Positions 38,165-48,877 of a DNA stretch of 64,000 nucleotides are shown piece after piece (the first letter of the stretch is position 1; each line of letters begins with the position of its first letter). Location of the stretch: positions 133,409,241 to 133,473,240 of the forward strand of contig NC_062218.1 in the NCBI RefSeq assembly GCF_902686445.1. The letters are read 5' to 3'. The notes below the pieces were generated by a model. The model searched no databases. It saw only the letters and a list, made by a program, of their open reading frames with translations, and was not told the DNA's origin. Source of the stretch: Sciurus carolinensis (Eukaryota > Chordata > Mammalia > Rodentia > Sciuridae). The position numbers and the translations under genes were made by a program.

Positions 38165-38337
38165 CTTGTACTAGGGATTGAAGCGGGGGGGCTTTACCTT
38201 AAGGTACAACTCGAGCCCTTTTTTATATTTTTTGGAGACAGGGTCTAAGTTGCCAAGGCTGATCCCAAACTTATAATCCTTCTGCCTTTGCCTCCCCAGT
38301 TGTTGGGATTATAGGCTGCATCACCACACCTGGCTTA
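38165..38337 (-). mobile_element. B1-ID SINE
   Basis: 'ttgtactagggattgaagcg' (ID) then 'tttggagacagggtctaagt' and 'gttgggattataggctgcat' (B1). Confidence 0.82.
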
Positions 38338-39424
38338 TAGTACTAATTTTAAGTGCTATATTCAAGTGTAATCAGTTAAGCTACGTAACACTTGGTTTGA
38401 AAGTGTGAATTTGTTTCACCATGATTGATATAATAGGGAACAATTTGAATATAATGCAAATTTCCATTTGCTTATATGCTATTTTGTCTGCAAAAAACAC
38501 TAGATGAAAGCAGAAAACTGCACTCAACTGAATAAAGGTGAACAGAAATACACAAAACACATTTAAACACCCACTAGTTAATGGGTGTTGAGTGACACCC
38601 ATTCTTTTATGGTGTTAACAAATTTTCATCTGACTCCAGCAACTGTCCTTCCAATTCCCAAGAATTCATAAGCAACAACCCTTCTGAGGTTGATTTGCAC
38701 AAGCAAACCAGGTCTTTTTCACCTTAAATTACCACATTTGTTATGTATCTATTTCTTAATTATTTAACATGTATAAAAAGCTGCTACCAATTTTTTAGTT
38801 TTTTTTTTTTTTAAATATGTCACTGACAAAGTTTTTGAGTGCTATACCCCAATTTCATTTTTTCCCCATAGGACCTGTGGCTTTACCTGTACAATTCTGC
38901 ATAGCACAGTGACTCTTAGGAATCTATACATTGCTTTACAGCAGAACTGACTATATATATTAACAGCTTTTTGAGTTCTTTGGCTTTATACAGTTTCAAT
39001 ATTCCAATTTCATTAATTTAACAAAGCAAAAACTCTGCCTTTTCCCCAAATTTTCACAAAATGTTTATAGACCATAGCCTAACAAATCATCAGGATATTC
39101 ATAACCTTAACTTGGTGGCCTTGAAGTCCAGAGAGCACAGGGTTAATTTTTCCTGCTAAGTTCTCTAGTCTGCCTAAGACTAAATCAGAAAATAAGTTCT
39201 CAAACGTGAACTTTCATGTGTATCATTTTAGGGCATTGTTTTGGCTGCTTTTAACCTCTCTCCAAAATACTGACATTTTTATTTTAAATGACCCTCTCTT
39301 ATAGACTAATTGAGCAGAGCCCTCAGGCCCACTACAAAAGGGACCATAGACAAAAGAGACACATATCCAAGTGAAAAAGAGACTGTCAATAAAGCCATAT
39401 CTCAAATGTGACTTGATTTTAACC

Positions 39425-39860
39425 TATGTTGACTCCACTCTACTCTCCACACAGATGCCAAATTGATCTCTAAATCACTTTGCTCTCCTGCTAAAAATAT
39501 TTGACTCCTTCTTTTGCTGTAGGAGAAAGGAATAAACTTCACTTCTATCTTGACCAAGCATGGTCCTTCAAAATCCAGGCCACCTTTCCAAGTTCCTCTC
39601 AAGTCACTCCCATTGTTTCAATAACACCTTACCACTGATGCTTCAGTACAAACCTACTGCTTGAAAGGACCCCTCCCAAGTTTGGCAAGCTCCTATTCAA
39701 ACTGGTTCCAGACCTTCCATAAGTTTAATCATTCTTCTGTTCTTCCACAGTACTCTGTACATCTATTTAGCCTACACAAATAGCAAAAACTGAGTATATT
39801 CATTTTTCAATTCTCAGTGTCCAACACTGTGGCTAGCATATGCTATTCCCTAACATGTTA
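39425..39860 (+). mobile_element. L2 fragment
   Basis: 'cactttgctctcctgctaaa', 'aaaatccaggccacctttcc', and 'tctcagtgtccaacactgtg' near the 3' end fit L2. Confidence 0.5.
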
Positions 39861-40904
39861 CTTAAGTTATGAAGAAAATATAAACAGATGAGGGAGAGAT
39901 AGAGCCCACAGACAGTAAAGTTAAGGCAGCCAAAACCACCCTAGTCCTGGATTCAAATAATTCTTCTGTTCCTCATTAACTACTTGTTTAAATACCAAAA
40001 TCTGGCACATTCCATTGTACCCTAATGCACATAAGTGTATAATATAATTAAAATTTAGTTTACTCAGGATCCTGAGTACAAGCTAGGAGATACGAAAATT
40101 AAAGGAACTTTCTTTTCTAAATAATATATTAAGTTCCAGTTACACAACAAACCTGTAGAAAACAGCATACCCACAAACAAAAGTATCTTCTCCAGTAAAA
40201 CACACATTTTTACCTGAACCTATCTGGATTTTTTCAAAGTGAAAAATGCTTTAAACCAGAGCTTCCCAACCAGTGGAACGTGCATATGAATGTATTATAA
40301 ACATGCTGAAGATACTGACCCCTCACCTGTGAGATGCCTTAACCATTTATTCCAATATGCCTTACATACATTATCCTTTTCGGTTGCATTACATAGGAAA
40401 AAGGTGTATGTATTAAAGAATATACGAGAACTAATAGGGATATAGTGGAATATCTAAGCATTAATCAAAATACATACTTACAAATTCCTACAATGTCTTT
40501 ATTTGTAGTCAGGACCCAGTTCATGTCTGTTCAAATGAAGAAGTCTGAAATTTCCCAACGACTGCAGTTTAACTTTGCCAACAAGATTTATGAAACATGA
40601 AAATGCCTACAGATTGAACAGGTATTCAAAAGAAGGCTTCTTTAGCTATGTCACCACTTATCATCTGAAATTATGCAAGGATTGACTGTCAGAGAGAATC
40701 TTTAGTCTCACAAAAAAAAAAAAGTATCTTTTCAATACTCTCTTTTGACCATTTCAGTAAGCATCCTGTTCACTGAGAATCAGCCAGTCACAACTACCTT
40801 AAATAACTTCTATCCATTAAAACACCCCCTCTACTCCCCAGAGAACAAATCTTCAGCAATTGCACTCTCTCATCACTCTCTCATGCACTCCATATAACTG
40901 TTAA

Positions 40905-41010
40905 TATCTTGGACAAATCCATTTAACCTTTCCAGGTCTCAGTTTTCTCATGCGCAGCCATTCACATATTTTGTTTACAGCTAGATGACTGGACTAGATA
41001 CCTGATCTAA
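40905..41010 (+). mobile_element. MIR-like fragment
   Basis: 'aaatccatttaacctttcca' and 'ggtctcagttttctcatgcg' resemble the MIR core; short and diverged. Confidence 0.4.
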
Positions 41011-42130
41011 AGACATTAAGTAAAACAATTCCCAAAAAAAAGTCTTAAAAACCTTTTGATCAGTGGCCACATCAGCTCTTAAAGTCTTCAAAACTGTTCT
41101 GAAGTGGTGGCAAATTCTAGGATATTGTGAAAAATACAAAGTGCTATTACACACCATTTTACTTTTGTTTTATTCATATTCACTCTCTTCCTCTCCAAAG
41201 TTAAATTCCCAGGCGCAAGTACGCAATATTCAGTACTAGTAATGATGAGACAATTCACCTGTAAAACAGGTAAATATAAGAACTCAAATTTAAGCAGATT
41301 ATTTCAACAACGTCAGCTTAACACAGTAACAGCAAATCCAAGGTCGAGCAAGATGACCATTCACAATGTTATCCTTTGCTTAACAGTTAAAGAAAAAAGG
41401 TTACAGGTGTCTATTAGCAAGCTCTCGGGGAACGCGCAGTGTAAGAGTCAAAGGAAAACAAAAGTTCCCAGAAAATATGGTGCTGAAAAATGAAAACATA
41501 AGATTTAATCTAAGTTACTGAAGAAAATTGCTTCAGGTACTATCTCCGGGGCCTCAGCAAAAACATACTATAAATCTCTTCATCTGGTGCTAAATGCTTC
41601 TTTAAGCATGTAATTTACCTCTTCCCCCCAAAAAAATGTCTGAATTAAACTGAATTTTAAAACATTCGGGGGGAGGGGGAAGCGGTTGGTTTCCCGCTTG
41701 GCTATAACTGCGGCTACGGAGTGCGAAGTTCCACACTCCACAGCGTGCACTCCCACAGTCACTTCTCCAAAGTTGCCAGCGGTCCTGGCCACGAATCAGG
41801 GACTCCGACTCGTCTGCTGCGAGTGACCGGAGCCCGGGTCCCAGAGTTAGGACGCCTGCCCCAGCTCCTAAGCGCGCCGCCTCCACCGCCGTCAATCAGC
41901 ACCCCCCGGACTCGGCACGGAGGCGCGGTCGGGGAGAGGAGGTCGCGTCCAGGGGGCGCCCGCAACAGTCGCCAGCTTGGCAGAGCAGCGCTACTGCCAC
42001 CCACAAAACTAAAGTTGCCTGCAACCGATGCCGGCGTGCTCCGGATGCCAGGGGCACGATCGAACTAAAGGTTCGTGCGTGGCCAGTCGGGGAGCAGTGC
42101 CCCGGTCGGCGTCGGGCCCGTCTCGCTCAC

Positions 42131-42214
42131 CTCTCGAGGTGCGCCGCCTTCCTCCGCCGCTGCCACCGCCTCCTCCCTGTGAGTGCAGCGGGGTCTGACC
42201 TGTGGAACCACCAT
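42131..42214 (-). other. Upstream ORF in CNOT6 exon 1 that continues into exon 2
   Basis: A minus-strand ATG at 42214-42212 sits in a strong context (G at -3, G at +4). It opens 28 codons without a stop, ending flush with the exon edge at 42131. Joined to exon 2 at 18792, the frame continues 36 more codons to TAA at 18684-18682, giving 64 codons and overlapping the CNOT6 frame by 109 nt out of register. Translation of it would reduce initiation at the CNOT6 ATG. This depends on the inferred direct exon 1 to exon 2 splice and a start upstream of 42214. Confidence 0.55.
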
Positions 42215-42337
42215 ACCAGTCCCACCCGCTGCTGCAGCGCCGCCGCCGCTCTTCAGCCGCCTCAGCCGCCGGTCTTTGTTTCCCCTCCGAGAGCCACCGC
42301 TTCAGCTGCCCGCCTCAGCCGCCCCGACGGGCCGCCT

Positions 42338-42469
42338 CTACGCCCTCCCGCCCTCTCGGCCCCCTGCTTCGCCCTCCTCGCTGCGCCCACCGCCGCCTTC
42401 GCCTCCGCGCCGCCGACGCCGCCGCCACCGACGCCGACGCCTCCTCCTTCGCACCCCCCTCTTTTTCAT
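42338..42469 (-). other. Arg/Gly-rich upstream ORF in CNOT6 exon 1
   Basis: A minus-strand ATG at 42469-42467 opens 43 codons rich in Arg and Gly from the GGC/CGG repeats and stops at TAG 42340-42338, inside exon 1. It counts as a translated upstream ORF only if transcription starts upstream of 42469. A shorter one starts at 42489, MMLVCFQ, stopping at 42466. Confidence 0.35.
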
Positions 42470-42483
42470 TGAAAGCAAACAAG

Positions 42484-42496
42484 CATCATGGCGGCG
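42484..42496 (+). promoter_or_regulatory. YY1-like ATGGCGGC motif at the likely start region
   Basis: The plus strand reads CATCATGGCGGCG, close to the YY1 core ATGGCGGC, which commonly sits at or just downstream of the start of CpG-island promoters. It lies in the expected transcription-start zone. Alternatively it is only part of the GCC-rich context. Confidence 0.35.
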
Positions 42497-42553
42497 GCCG
42501 CCGTCCCCCAGCCAGCTAGCGCCCCGACCGCCGCCGCCGCTCCAACATCCCGG

Positions 42554-42564
42554 CCGCCCATTGG
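42554..42564 (-). promoter_or_regulatory. Abutting CCAAT box and GC box
   Basis: The minus strand reads CCAATGGGCGG: an NF-Y type CCAAT box running directly into an SP/KLF-type GGGCGG. This lies roughly 60-90 bp upstream of the inferred start region, the usual CCAAT spacing in TATA-less promoters. It is the clearest directional element in the island. Confidence 0.6.
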
Positions 42565-42627
42565 TCTCTGAGGACGGACGCGACCATCCCGCGTTCGGTT
42601 CGGGGGGTCGTTCTCCGAACGCTCTAA

Positions 42628-42692
42628 GCCCCGCCCCTTCTTCCCCGTGCTGGGGAGTAGTGAGCCGGCCCGGCGCCTTGCGCGCCCCGCCC
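42628..42692 (-). promoter_or_regulatory. Two upstream GC boxes
   Basis: GCCCCGCCCC at 42628-42637 and CCCCGCCCTCC near 42685 on the plus strand give GGGGCGGGG-type SP/KLF sites on the minus strand, upstream of the CCAAT box. They fit distal promoter elements of the CNOT6 island. Confidence 0.5.
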
Positions 42693-43949
42693 TCCGATCC
42701 TCTATTCCCGCTCTCCTTGCTCTTTTCCTGCCCCGTTGCTTATATTTTTCTCTTCTTCCTAATGCTCCTTCTTGTTTCATCTCCTTTTTTTGTCTCTGGT
42801 GGTTCACTTTTAACTCTTCACTCTTTTTTCCTTTATCTTGCTTCTCGCGGTTTCTCCTATTCCATAGGCCTTCGCCTGTCAATCACATGGGAACACACAG
42901 ATCAGTTTGCAGACTTTTAACATTAGCCAGTGTCTTAATCTGCCTAAAGACCAAACACTCAGTCTTTAACAAGTCGAATCACTCTTCCTGCTTCAATTAT
43001 GCAGAAAACAAATTAATGGCCCATTTCGGTTCACTAATGGTAGTTCAGTCCGATAAATTAATGGACAGTTTTGTGACGCTAGCTTGAGTAATTGACCACA
43101 GCCGTGTTCAAAAGATCAAGCTGTTCTGTTCAGGACAAACTGTAGCGTTTGAAGGTGAGCAGAAGAGTAGGCTGATTCGTGAACATTACTCGATTGGTAG
43201 TCTGGGCACAGAGATGAATCAGACCCCACCCTGTTCTGAGTAAGTCTAGGGAAAAGAGTAACACCCAGCAGACTGTTAAAATGCATTAGAGACCTATGTT
43301 GAAGGATATAACTGCCACCCACTTGCATGGCAATCTAGCATAGACTACTGGCTCCTTCCTAGAACATCATCAACCCTGAAGAAATGAGAGTGAAATTGGG
43401 TTGCAAGAACTAAGGATAGGAACACACGTACCCCTCACAAATGTCTTATCTTGAGCTTAAGGATGTGCAAAATGAGTGGCCATTACCTGGGACAGAGGAG
43501 TGTTGGCAGGGTGAGAAAAGGATTGAGGGACAAAAACTTTTCAAAAATCCAAATGTTCTGTTTAGTGCAAGAGTCCTGTACTTGTCTCTCCTCAGCATTG
43601 GCTTGAGCTGGTCATTTCCTGCTATTTGCCAAGACAGGAGTAACAGCCTAAGCCTCTAGTTCCACAAGACACTGATCAAAGGCAAAGCAATGCAAAAGCT
43701 CAGCACACGTAAGGGATTAATAAAAACAATTGCAGGCTAACTACCTAGACATCCTTCTACACAACTTCTAACCCCAGCTTACTGGAGCTGTGTAGCTATA
43801 CAGAAGGTATAGCTGAGGGGCCAATGGAACAGACATCCAGCTGTGGTTCTGTGTCCTGGTAACCTGTACTCCAGCATGGAGAAAGAGGGGCCTTTTTGTA
43901 ATTCGTTTGCCCAGAAGGAGCTACCTTTTTTGTGATTGGTATATGTGAA

Positions 43950-44400
43950 TGGAGGAGGGGAAGCCTAGTTGCATAACAAAATCTTGGCAGCATAAAGCAA
44001 CAATTTTATATTTCATGATTCACATGCTCAGCTGGACATTTGTATTCATCTCAGTTGTGATCTCTCATGCCTTTGCCTCAAATGGGCTCAATGTTGGATT
44101 TCTGGCACCTCAGTGTCCCCCAAAGAGGCATCTCTTTCTGTGTAGTGCCACAGTCTCTTGCTTTTCTGGCTATCCTTTCTCACATGGCAACCCAGGGTTC
44201 CCAGAGGAAGGAAGTGGAAGTTTCCAGGCCTTCCGAAGAATGTCACTTCCTCTGTATTCTGTCCATCAAAGCAATCACAAGACTAAATTCAAGAGGAGAG
44301 GATATAAGTCAGGGAGGAGCTGCATGTATATACAGGAAATGGTGGACTTATTGAAGCCACTAAGTAGACCGCCTCCACATAATGCCAGGGTTTACTAAAA
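43950..44400. mobile_element. Ancient interspersed repeat, family not assigned
   Basis: 'ctttctcacatggcaaccca', 'aagaatgtcacttcctctgt' and 'aaagcaatcacaagactaaa' recall a common mammalian interspersed repeat, but I cannot name it safely. The open frames across it (up to 149 codons) carry no recognised domain. Confidence 0.3.
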
Positions 44401-44612
44401 CAGGCATTGTAGAGCAGACTGACTATAACAATGAAAATTTGCAGGAGACTGCCAAATGAAGCAGTTTCCAGGTTGATTTGCTAGACAAACTGAACTTCTA
44501 TGAGACCAGAATGCTTGTGGTTGAAGATTCATGAATCTTTTTCTAGTAGAAGAGCACACGGAAGACCAAACCAAAACAGAGATTTCCTGATGAGCCTCAA
44601 ATATGCTACTTA

Positions 44613-44676
44613 GTTTTAATAGTCTGACACCTCTTTAGAGGTATTCAGTTTTGATAGTCTGACACCTCTTTAGAAC
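44613..44676. repeat. Tandem duplication, 35-bp period
   Basis: 'gttttaatagtctgacacct' at 44613 recurs with one change (A to G) at 44648 and continues 'ctttagag' / 'ctttagaa'. Confidence 0.85.
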
Positions 44677-44696
44677 TAGAAGATTAGTGTCTAAGG

Positions 44697-44736
44697 TCGA
44701 GCACTGATAACCAAAATCGAGCACTGACAACCAAAA
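44697..44736. repeat. Tandem duplication, 20-bp period
   Basis: 'tcgagcactgataaccaaaa' at 44697-44716 is repeated at 44717-44736 with a single T to C change. Lies only 20 bp from the 35-bp duplication. Confidence 0.9.
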
Positions 44737-46984
44737 TCCCTCACCCCTATGCAGTGCTAAGGGCATGACACATTCTGGCTATCTACTCCCCCTTTTGGGG
44801 GCTGAAGGCCTCCAGGCTGCAGTTTTCCTCAAACAAGGCCTAGTATAATTGACAAATTTTCAGTTCCTAACCTTTTCTTTCTCATACTATTCTTTGGATC
44901 TATTGTATTAGTTTTAAGATGACTGAAAATCTGACACAAACAACTTTAAGAAAAAGGAAAAGGAATTAGTTGACTCAAATAGCTTTAAAAGATCAGAAAA
45001 AGCATACCAGTTTCAGCTGTAGCTTGATTAAGGGCTAAAGCCACTCAGATCTTCCTACTTCCATGTTGACTTTAATATCAGGTGCCAGATTGAATCAAAA
45101 TGGATGCCAGCTCCTACTAGGTTCAAGCCCAGGGCTTCCCTCAACAACTGAAGAAACATTCTGGGCCTGACCTTCATTTCCAACTCTGAACCAAACACAT
45201 GTTCAGAAGAATGTCATACCCTGACCAAGAAGAAGTTGCATGCCCACTTCCTGAGCTCAGTAGTCTTCAACCTTACCTGAAGCATATATGCAAAGGGTTG
45301 GGGAGGGGAAGAGAAAAGTTGGGGACGTTGTTGGAAGAAACTGGAACAGAAAGGCAGAAAAAGGCACAGGTCTGAGGTTCACTCTTTCAAGCCTCCATCT
45401 GCACATGAACAGACTCCCTGCCAACTGCTTTTCCAGGTAACTAGCTTGTCCTGGTTTTACTCCCAGTATGTGGAGTCAGGAGAAGATGCCTTGACGCCCT
45501 AGAATGTGGGAGACAGAGAGGACTTACATTCAGAACTCAGTTGTACTCCCTGAGAGGACTGATTTGAAGGGGAAGAGGCTGCCAGTCTGTTTCTAAGTCT
45601 ATGTCGCTTTTTAAGAGATTGAACTCCCTTTTACATTGTTACAAAAACAAATTTAAAACAAATGGTTTTAAAAAATAAAACTTAAAAAGCAAAAAGGCAT
45701 GAAGAAAATGTTTTATTCCTGTCCCCACACCAGCCACACACCCCATTTGAACTGATCACAATGCTTTGGCCTCAAATAATGAAACAAAACAAGATGAACC
45801 TCAATCACTCAATACTAGGAAGTATACTTACTCCCAGGACTAGAAGTCCAAATAGAGAGTGGCCAATCCCCTACATGTTGCTTGATCTAAGGCTTAATAT
45901 ACATACCTGAAACATCTAGAAACAGGACAACTTTATTTTTAAACAGTATGTCAGTAACATTTCAAATAATATGCACAATGTGTTTTTCTTCAACTAACAC
46001 CATTTCAGATCAATGAACCTCTAAATTTAAACCAGTGGGTCCAATTGTCCAATCCGGGGAGAAAACATGAAAGAACAAAACTCCAGACAGTTTTGGATAC
46101 TGATTTATATTTATTTTACCCCTTTCATGGTTTTCTGATGGTTTGGATGTGTGGAGTGAGAGACAAAGAAGAGTAAAGCTTGTCCCTCAGGCATTCAGTC
46201 TGAGCAGCTGGCGTCAGCTCTGACGTTCAAGGCAATGGGTGGAACTCTGTTTTGGCATTGCAGAGTTCCAGTGAAAGCCTGGCAGTTCCTCCCACTCAGA
46301 CATTGCAAGATGCCAATGCCTACGGGCTGATTAATCACTGATACTCCCCTGAATGGAAAACATTTTGGTTTCCTTACCACCTATGGGGTGTTGAGGTGTT
46401 GGAGTGATAGCAGGAGGCTGAACTAGGAAGGGATTTTGAAAGATGTTTGTCACAGATATTGGCCTAAAAGAGTTTAGCAAAAGGTGACTGTGTTCATGGC
46501 AGGTAACATGAAGCCTGTTAAGCTTGTAAAAGCTGGCCTTTGTCAGCCTGACCTTCCAGGCCCCCTGGGAAGCCATAGTAGGGCAGCTGAGAAATGATGT
46601 TCATTTCAAAGATCCCGTGCAGCATTCCTGCACAGTGAACTGATGGCCCTATGGGCTGATTCCCTGCCTCCTTGGGCAGTGGTTTGGTTCAGAATTTCTG
46701 AGGGGTTTCCACAGGGGACCTAAGAGAAGCTAAAAACAAAAATATGAAGAAATATAGAGAATGTAGTCCTACTAGAGATGGTGGGTGCCATAGGACTTCA
46801 TCTATCCAGAGGTCCAGGTGACAGACATTCGAGGTTTCCTCGTGAATTACCTTACTGATGAACCACACTCTGAATTTTATTAGGACTCATTCAGTTTCTA
46901 GAATAGAAACCTAACTGAAAGTAATTTAAGCAGAAATGGGAATTTATTTGCTCAAAGTAAAGCTAGGTACTTCAGTGAACAGAT

Positions 46985-47165
46985 AAACAGATTCAAATCC
47001 TGGTTCCACTCCCAACATCCACATCCCCTCAAGCTACTGAACTTCATGGTGCCTTGGTTTCCTCCTTTGTAAACTGGAGATCACTATAGGAGGGTCGTCG
47101 GTCATCTGAAGATTAAATGAGATATCAGAGCAATGCCTGTGAAAATTCTGTGACTTAAAACACTG
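46985..47165 (+). mobile_element. MIR SINE
   Basis: 'cagattcaaatcctggttcc', 'ttggtttcctcctttgtaaa', 'gaagattaaatgagatatca' and 'gcaatgcctg' in MIR order. Confidence 0.75.
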
Positions 47166-47385
47166 ACTATTTCTTGATAACACTCCATTGAAGTGTTCCT
47201 AATCAGCAGGTAATTAAAATCCAAGGATCTAGGTCCCTTCCAATTTATGGTCCTGTTATCTCCTATGGTGGGACTTCTTATTCTGTAGTTCGTGTTACCA
47301 GGAGATCTAAGGAATTCAGGGAATGGTTCTGTGAACCAGAATGGGAAGAAATTTAGCATTTCCTGCCACTTTTAGTAATAGATGA

Positions 47386-48150
47386 TGCTATGGTTTCAAT
47401 ATAGTTTGATCCTTCTGAAACTCTTACTGAAATTTAATCCCTGTTAAAAGAGGTGGGAACACATGGAACCTTTAAGAGGCAATTAGGACTCTGCCTTCAT
47501 AGATGAATAAATCCATTCATATGATTAATGGATTAAATGCATAGGTCTGCTATAACAGCCAGTTTGGCCAGGTCTCTTGCATACCCATAAACCCCCATCA
47601 TTTGCTCTGTGTGTAAGTCAGCTTTCCATTACTATAACAAAATAGCTGAGATAATCAGATTATAAGGAGAAAAAGTTTATTTGAGGTGAGAGTTTCAAAG
47701 GTTTCAGTTCATGGTCACTTGGTCATTTGTCTTTGTGCTTGCAGTAAGGCAGTACATCAGTGGGAATATATGGTAAATGAAGTTGTTCAGCTCATGGTGG
47801 CCGGGAAGCAGAGAAACAGATAGAAGGTGCTGGAGTCCCAATACCTGCTTCAAAGGCATGCCACTAATGACCTAACTTCCTCTCACTAAGTCCCACTTCC
47901 TAAGAATCCACTACCTCCCAATAGCTCCATAGATAGGGAACCAAACCTTCAATACACGAACCTTTGGGGGACATTTCAGATCCAAACTATAACACCATGT
48001 TGGTACTCTGCCAGCAAGATAACCATTACTATATGCAACCCTTCAAACTTGGACCAGAATCATAGACTGAAATAAACCTCTTTCCTTTGTGACTTAATCA
48101 GTCTGTGGTACTGTGTTATCAACAACAGAAAAGGGACTGGCAGGCAACAG
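47386..48150 (+). mobile_element. MaLR-type LTR split by an opposed LTR
   Basis: The left part ('gatgctatggtttcaatata', 'aatccctgttaaaagaggtg') lies at 47386-47605 and the right part ('gaaataaacctctttccttt') at about 48000-48150. Another LTR in reverse sits between them. Confidence 0.65.
47606..47994 (-). mobile_element. MaLR-type LTR nested in another LTR
   Basis: 'gtaagtcagctttccattac', 'gtttcagttcatggtcactt', and 'acctttgggggacatttcag' with the end 'atccaaactataaca'. Same family as the copy at 59385-59731. Confidence 0.75.
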
Positions 48151-48645
48151 ATTCCAATAGGATGAGCAGTACCTCTAACTATCACCAGTGGAAACCATAA
48201 CCGGATATTTTCATATCCTGTCACAATTGTTGGGAAGAACTTTTTTTTTCCTCTCCAGTTATTTTTTCTTTTATTCTTTTTTTTTTTTTTTTTTATTGAG
48301 GTGAAGTTCACAAGGTATTTTAAAGTTTATAGTTTCCTTTGGGATCTCTACTTTCTTTTGATTTTTCTTGCTTTCTTTCAGTTGTTAGAACTTCCAGTAC
48401 TGTGTTGAATGAAAGTGGGAAGAGTAGATTGTCACCAATCTCAGAGGGAAAACATTTGGTCTTCATCACCAAGTACGTTGTTAGCTAAAGGTTTTTGTAT
48501 GCTCTTTATAAGGTTGGGGAAGTTCCCCTTTTTTTCCAGTTGTGCTGAGAATTTTATCATGAATGCTTTATCATAAATGGTTGTTGCATTTAGTAAATTT
48601 TTTTCCTGCCTAAATTGATTCAATCGTATGACTTTTCTTCTTTTA

Positions 48646-48648
<3 letters not shown>

Positions 48649-48679
<31 letters not shown>

Positions 48680-48877
48680 GGCCATGGTGGGGGGAAATTA
48701 GGATTGAACTCAGGGGTGCTTTACTACTGAGCTACATTCAGAGCCTTTTTAAAAAAGTTTTTAAAATTTGGAATCAGAATCCCACTAAGTTGCTGAGGTT
48801 GGCCTCAAACTTGTAATCCTCCTGCCTCAGCCTCCCAAGCCACTAGAATAATTGGTGTGCACCACCACACCTGGGTT
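48649..48877 (-). mobile_element. B1-ID SINE nested in L1M
   Basis: A 30-base T run (reversed tail), 'ggattgaactcaggggtgct' (ID), 'cctgcctcagcctcccaagc' and 'gtgcaccaccacacctgg' (B1). Confidence 0.88.

Larger units (their letters stand above)
18793..42130 (-). other. CNOT6: CNOT6 intron 1 (23.3 kb)
   Basis: Bounded by the GTGAGC donor at 42130 and the pyrimidine-rich acceptor ending at 18793. It contains the large antisense L1, L2 and MIR fragments, Tigger, MaLR LTR and SINE copies listed separately. Stretches with no recognised feature include 19340-20420 (poly-A at about 20082), 20640-20990, 21440-22325, 22965-24000, 30700-31200, 32600-33220, 33920-34380, 34700-35385, 35530-36040, 36390-37690, 38340-39420 and 39860-40900. 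No further exon is visible, but an alternative 5' UTR exon could not be recognised by eye. Confidence 0.7.
42131..42500 (-). other. CNOT6: CNOT6 non-coding first exon (5' UTR), right edge approximate
   Basis: This GC-rich, GCC/CGG-repeat-dense stretch ends on the minus strand at CTCGAGAG followed by GTGAGCGAG, a near-consensus donor whose GT pairs with 42130-42129. It is the only strong donor in the island oriented toward the CNOT6 coding exon 23.3 kb downstream. A non-coding first exon fits the family, because the recognised ATG lies two bases inside the next exon. The transcription start cannot be read exactly. It is placed just downstream of the CCAAT/GC-box pair at 42554-42564. Upstream ATGs lie on the minus strand at 42489, 42486, 42469 and 42214. 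Direct splicing of this exon to 18792 is inferred. Confidence 0.72.
41640..42720 (-). promoter_or_regulatory. CNOT6: CpG-island promoter of CNOT6
   Basis: About 1.1 kb of CpG-dense, GC-rich DNA rises abruptly from AT-rich surroundings on both sides. It contains GC boxes, a CCAAT box, GCC triplet runs and no TATA box at a useful position, as expected for a broad housekeeping promoter. Direction is set by the minus-strand CCAAT/GC-box pair, the minus-strand donor at 42130 and the minus-strand coding exon. The left half (41640-42130) is the start of intron 1 and probably remains unmethylated. Divergent plus-strand transcription is possible, but no plus-strand exon is recognisable. Confidence 0.88.

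Noticed and set aside
42466..42882. A 138-codon minus-strand open frame over the promoter
   Set aside because: It begins upstream of the CCAAT and GC boxes and is charge-rich low complexity. Most of it lies in untranscribed promoter. Only its last seven codons could be an upstream ORF.
42183..42920. A 245-codon plus-strand open frame across the CpG island
   Set aside because: Pro/Arg/Ser-rich translation of GCC repeats in a stop-poor GC-rich context. It runs opposite to the CNOT6 first exon and shows no conserved domain or Kozak/splice logic.
43949..44398. A 149-codon plus-strand open frame
   Set aside because: It overlaps a segment that looks like an ancient interspersed repeat. There is no recognised domain, and an alternative frame of 95 codons covers the same region.
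46195..46576. Overlapping minus-strand frames as an exon or retrocopy
   Set aside because: No protein family was recognised, there is no poly-A/poly-T tract or target duplication, and there are no convincing splice sites.
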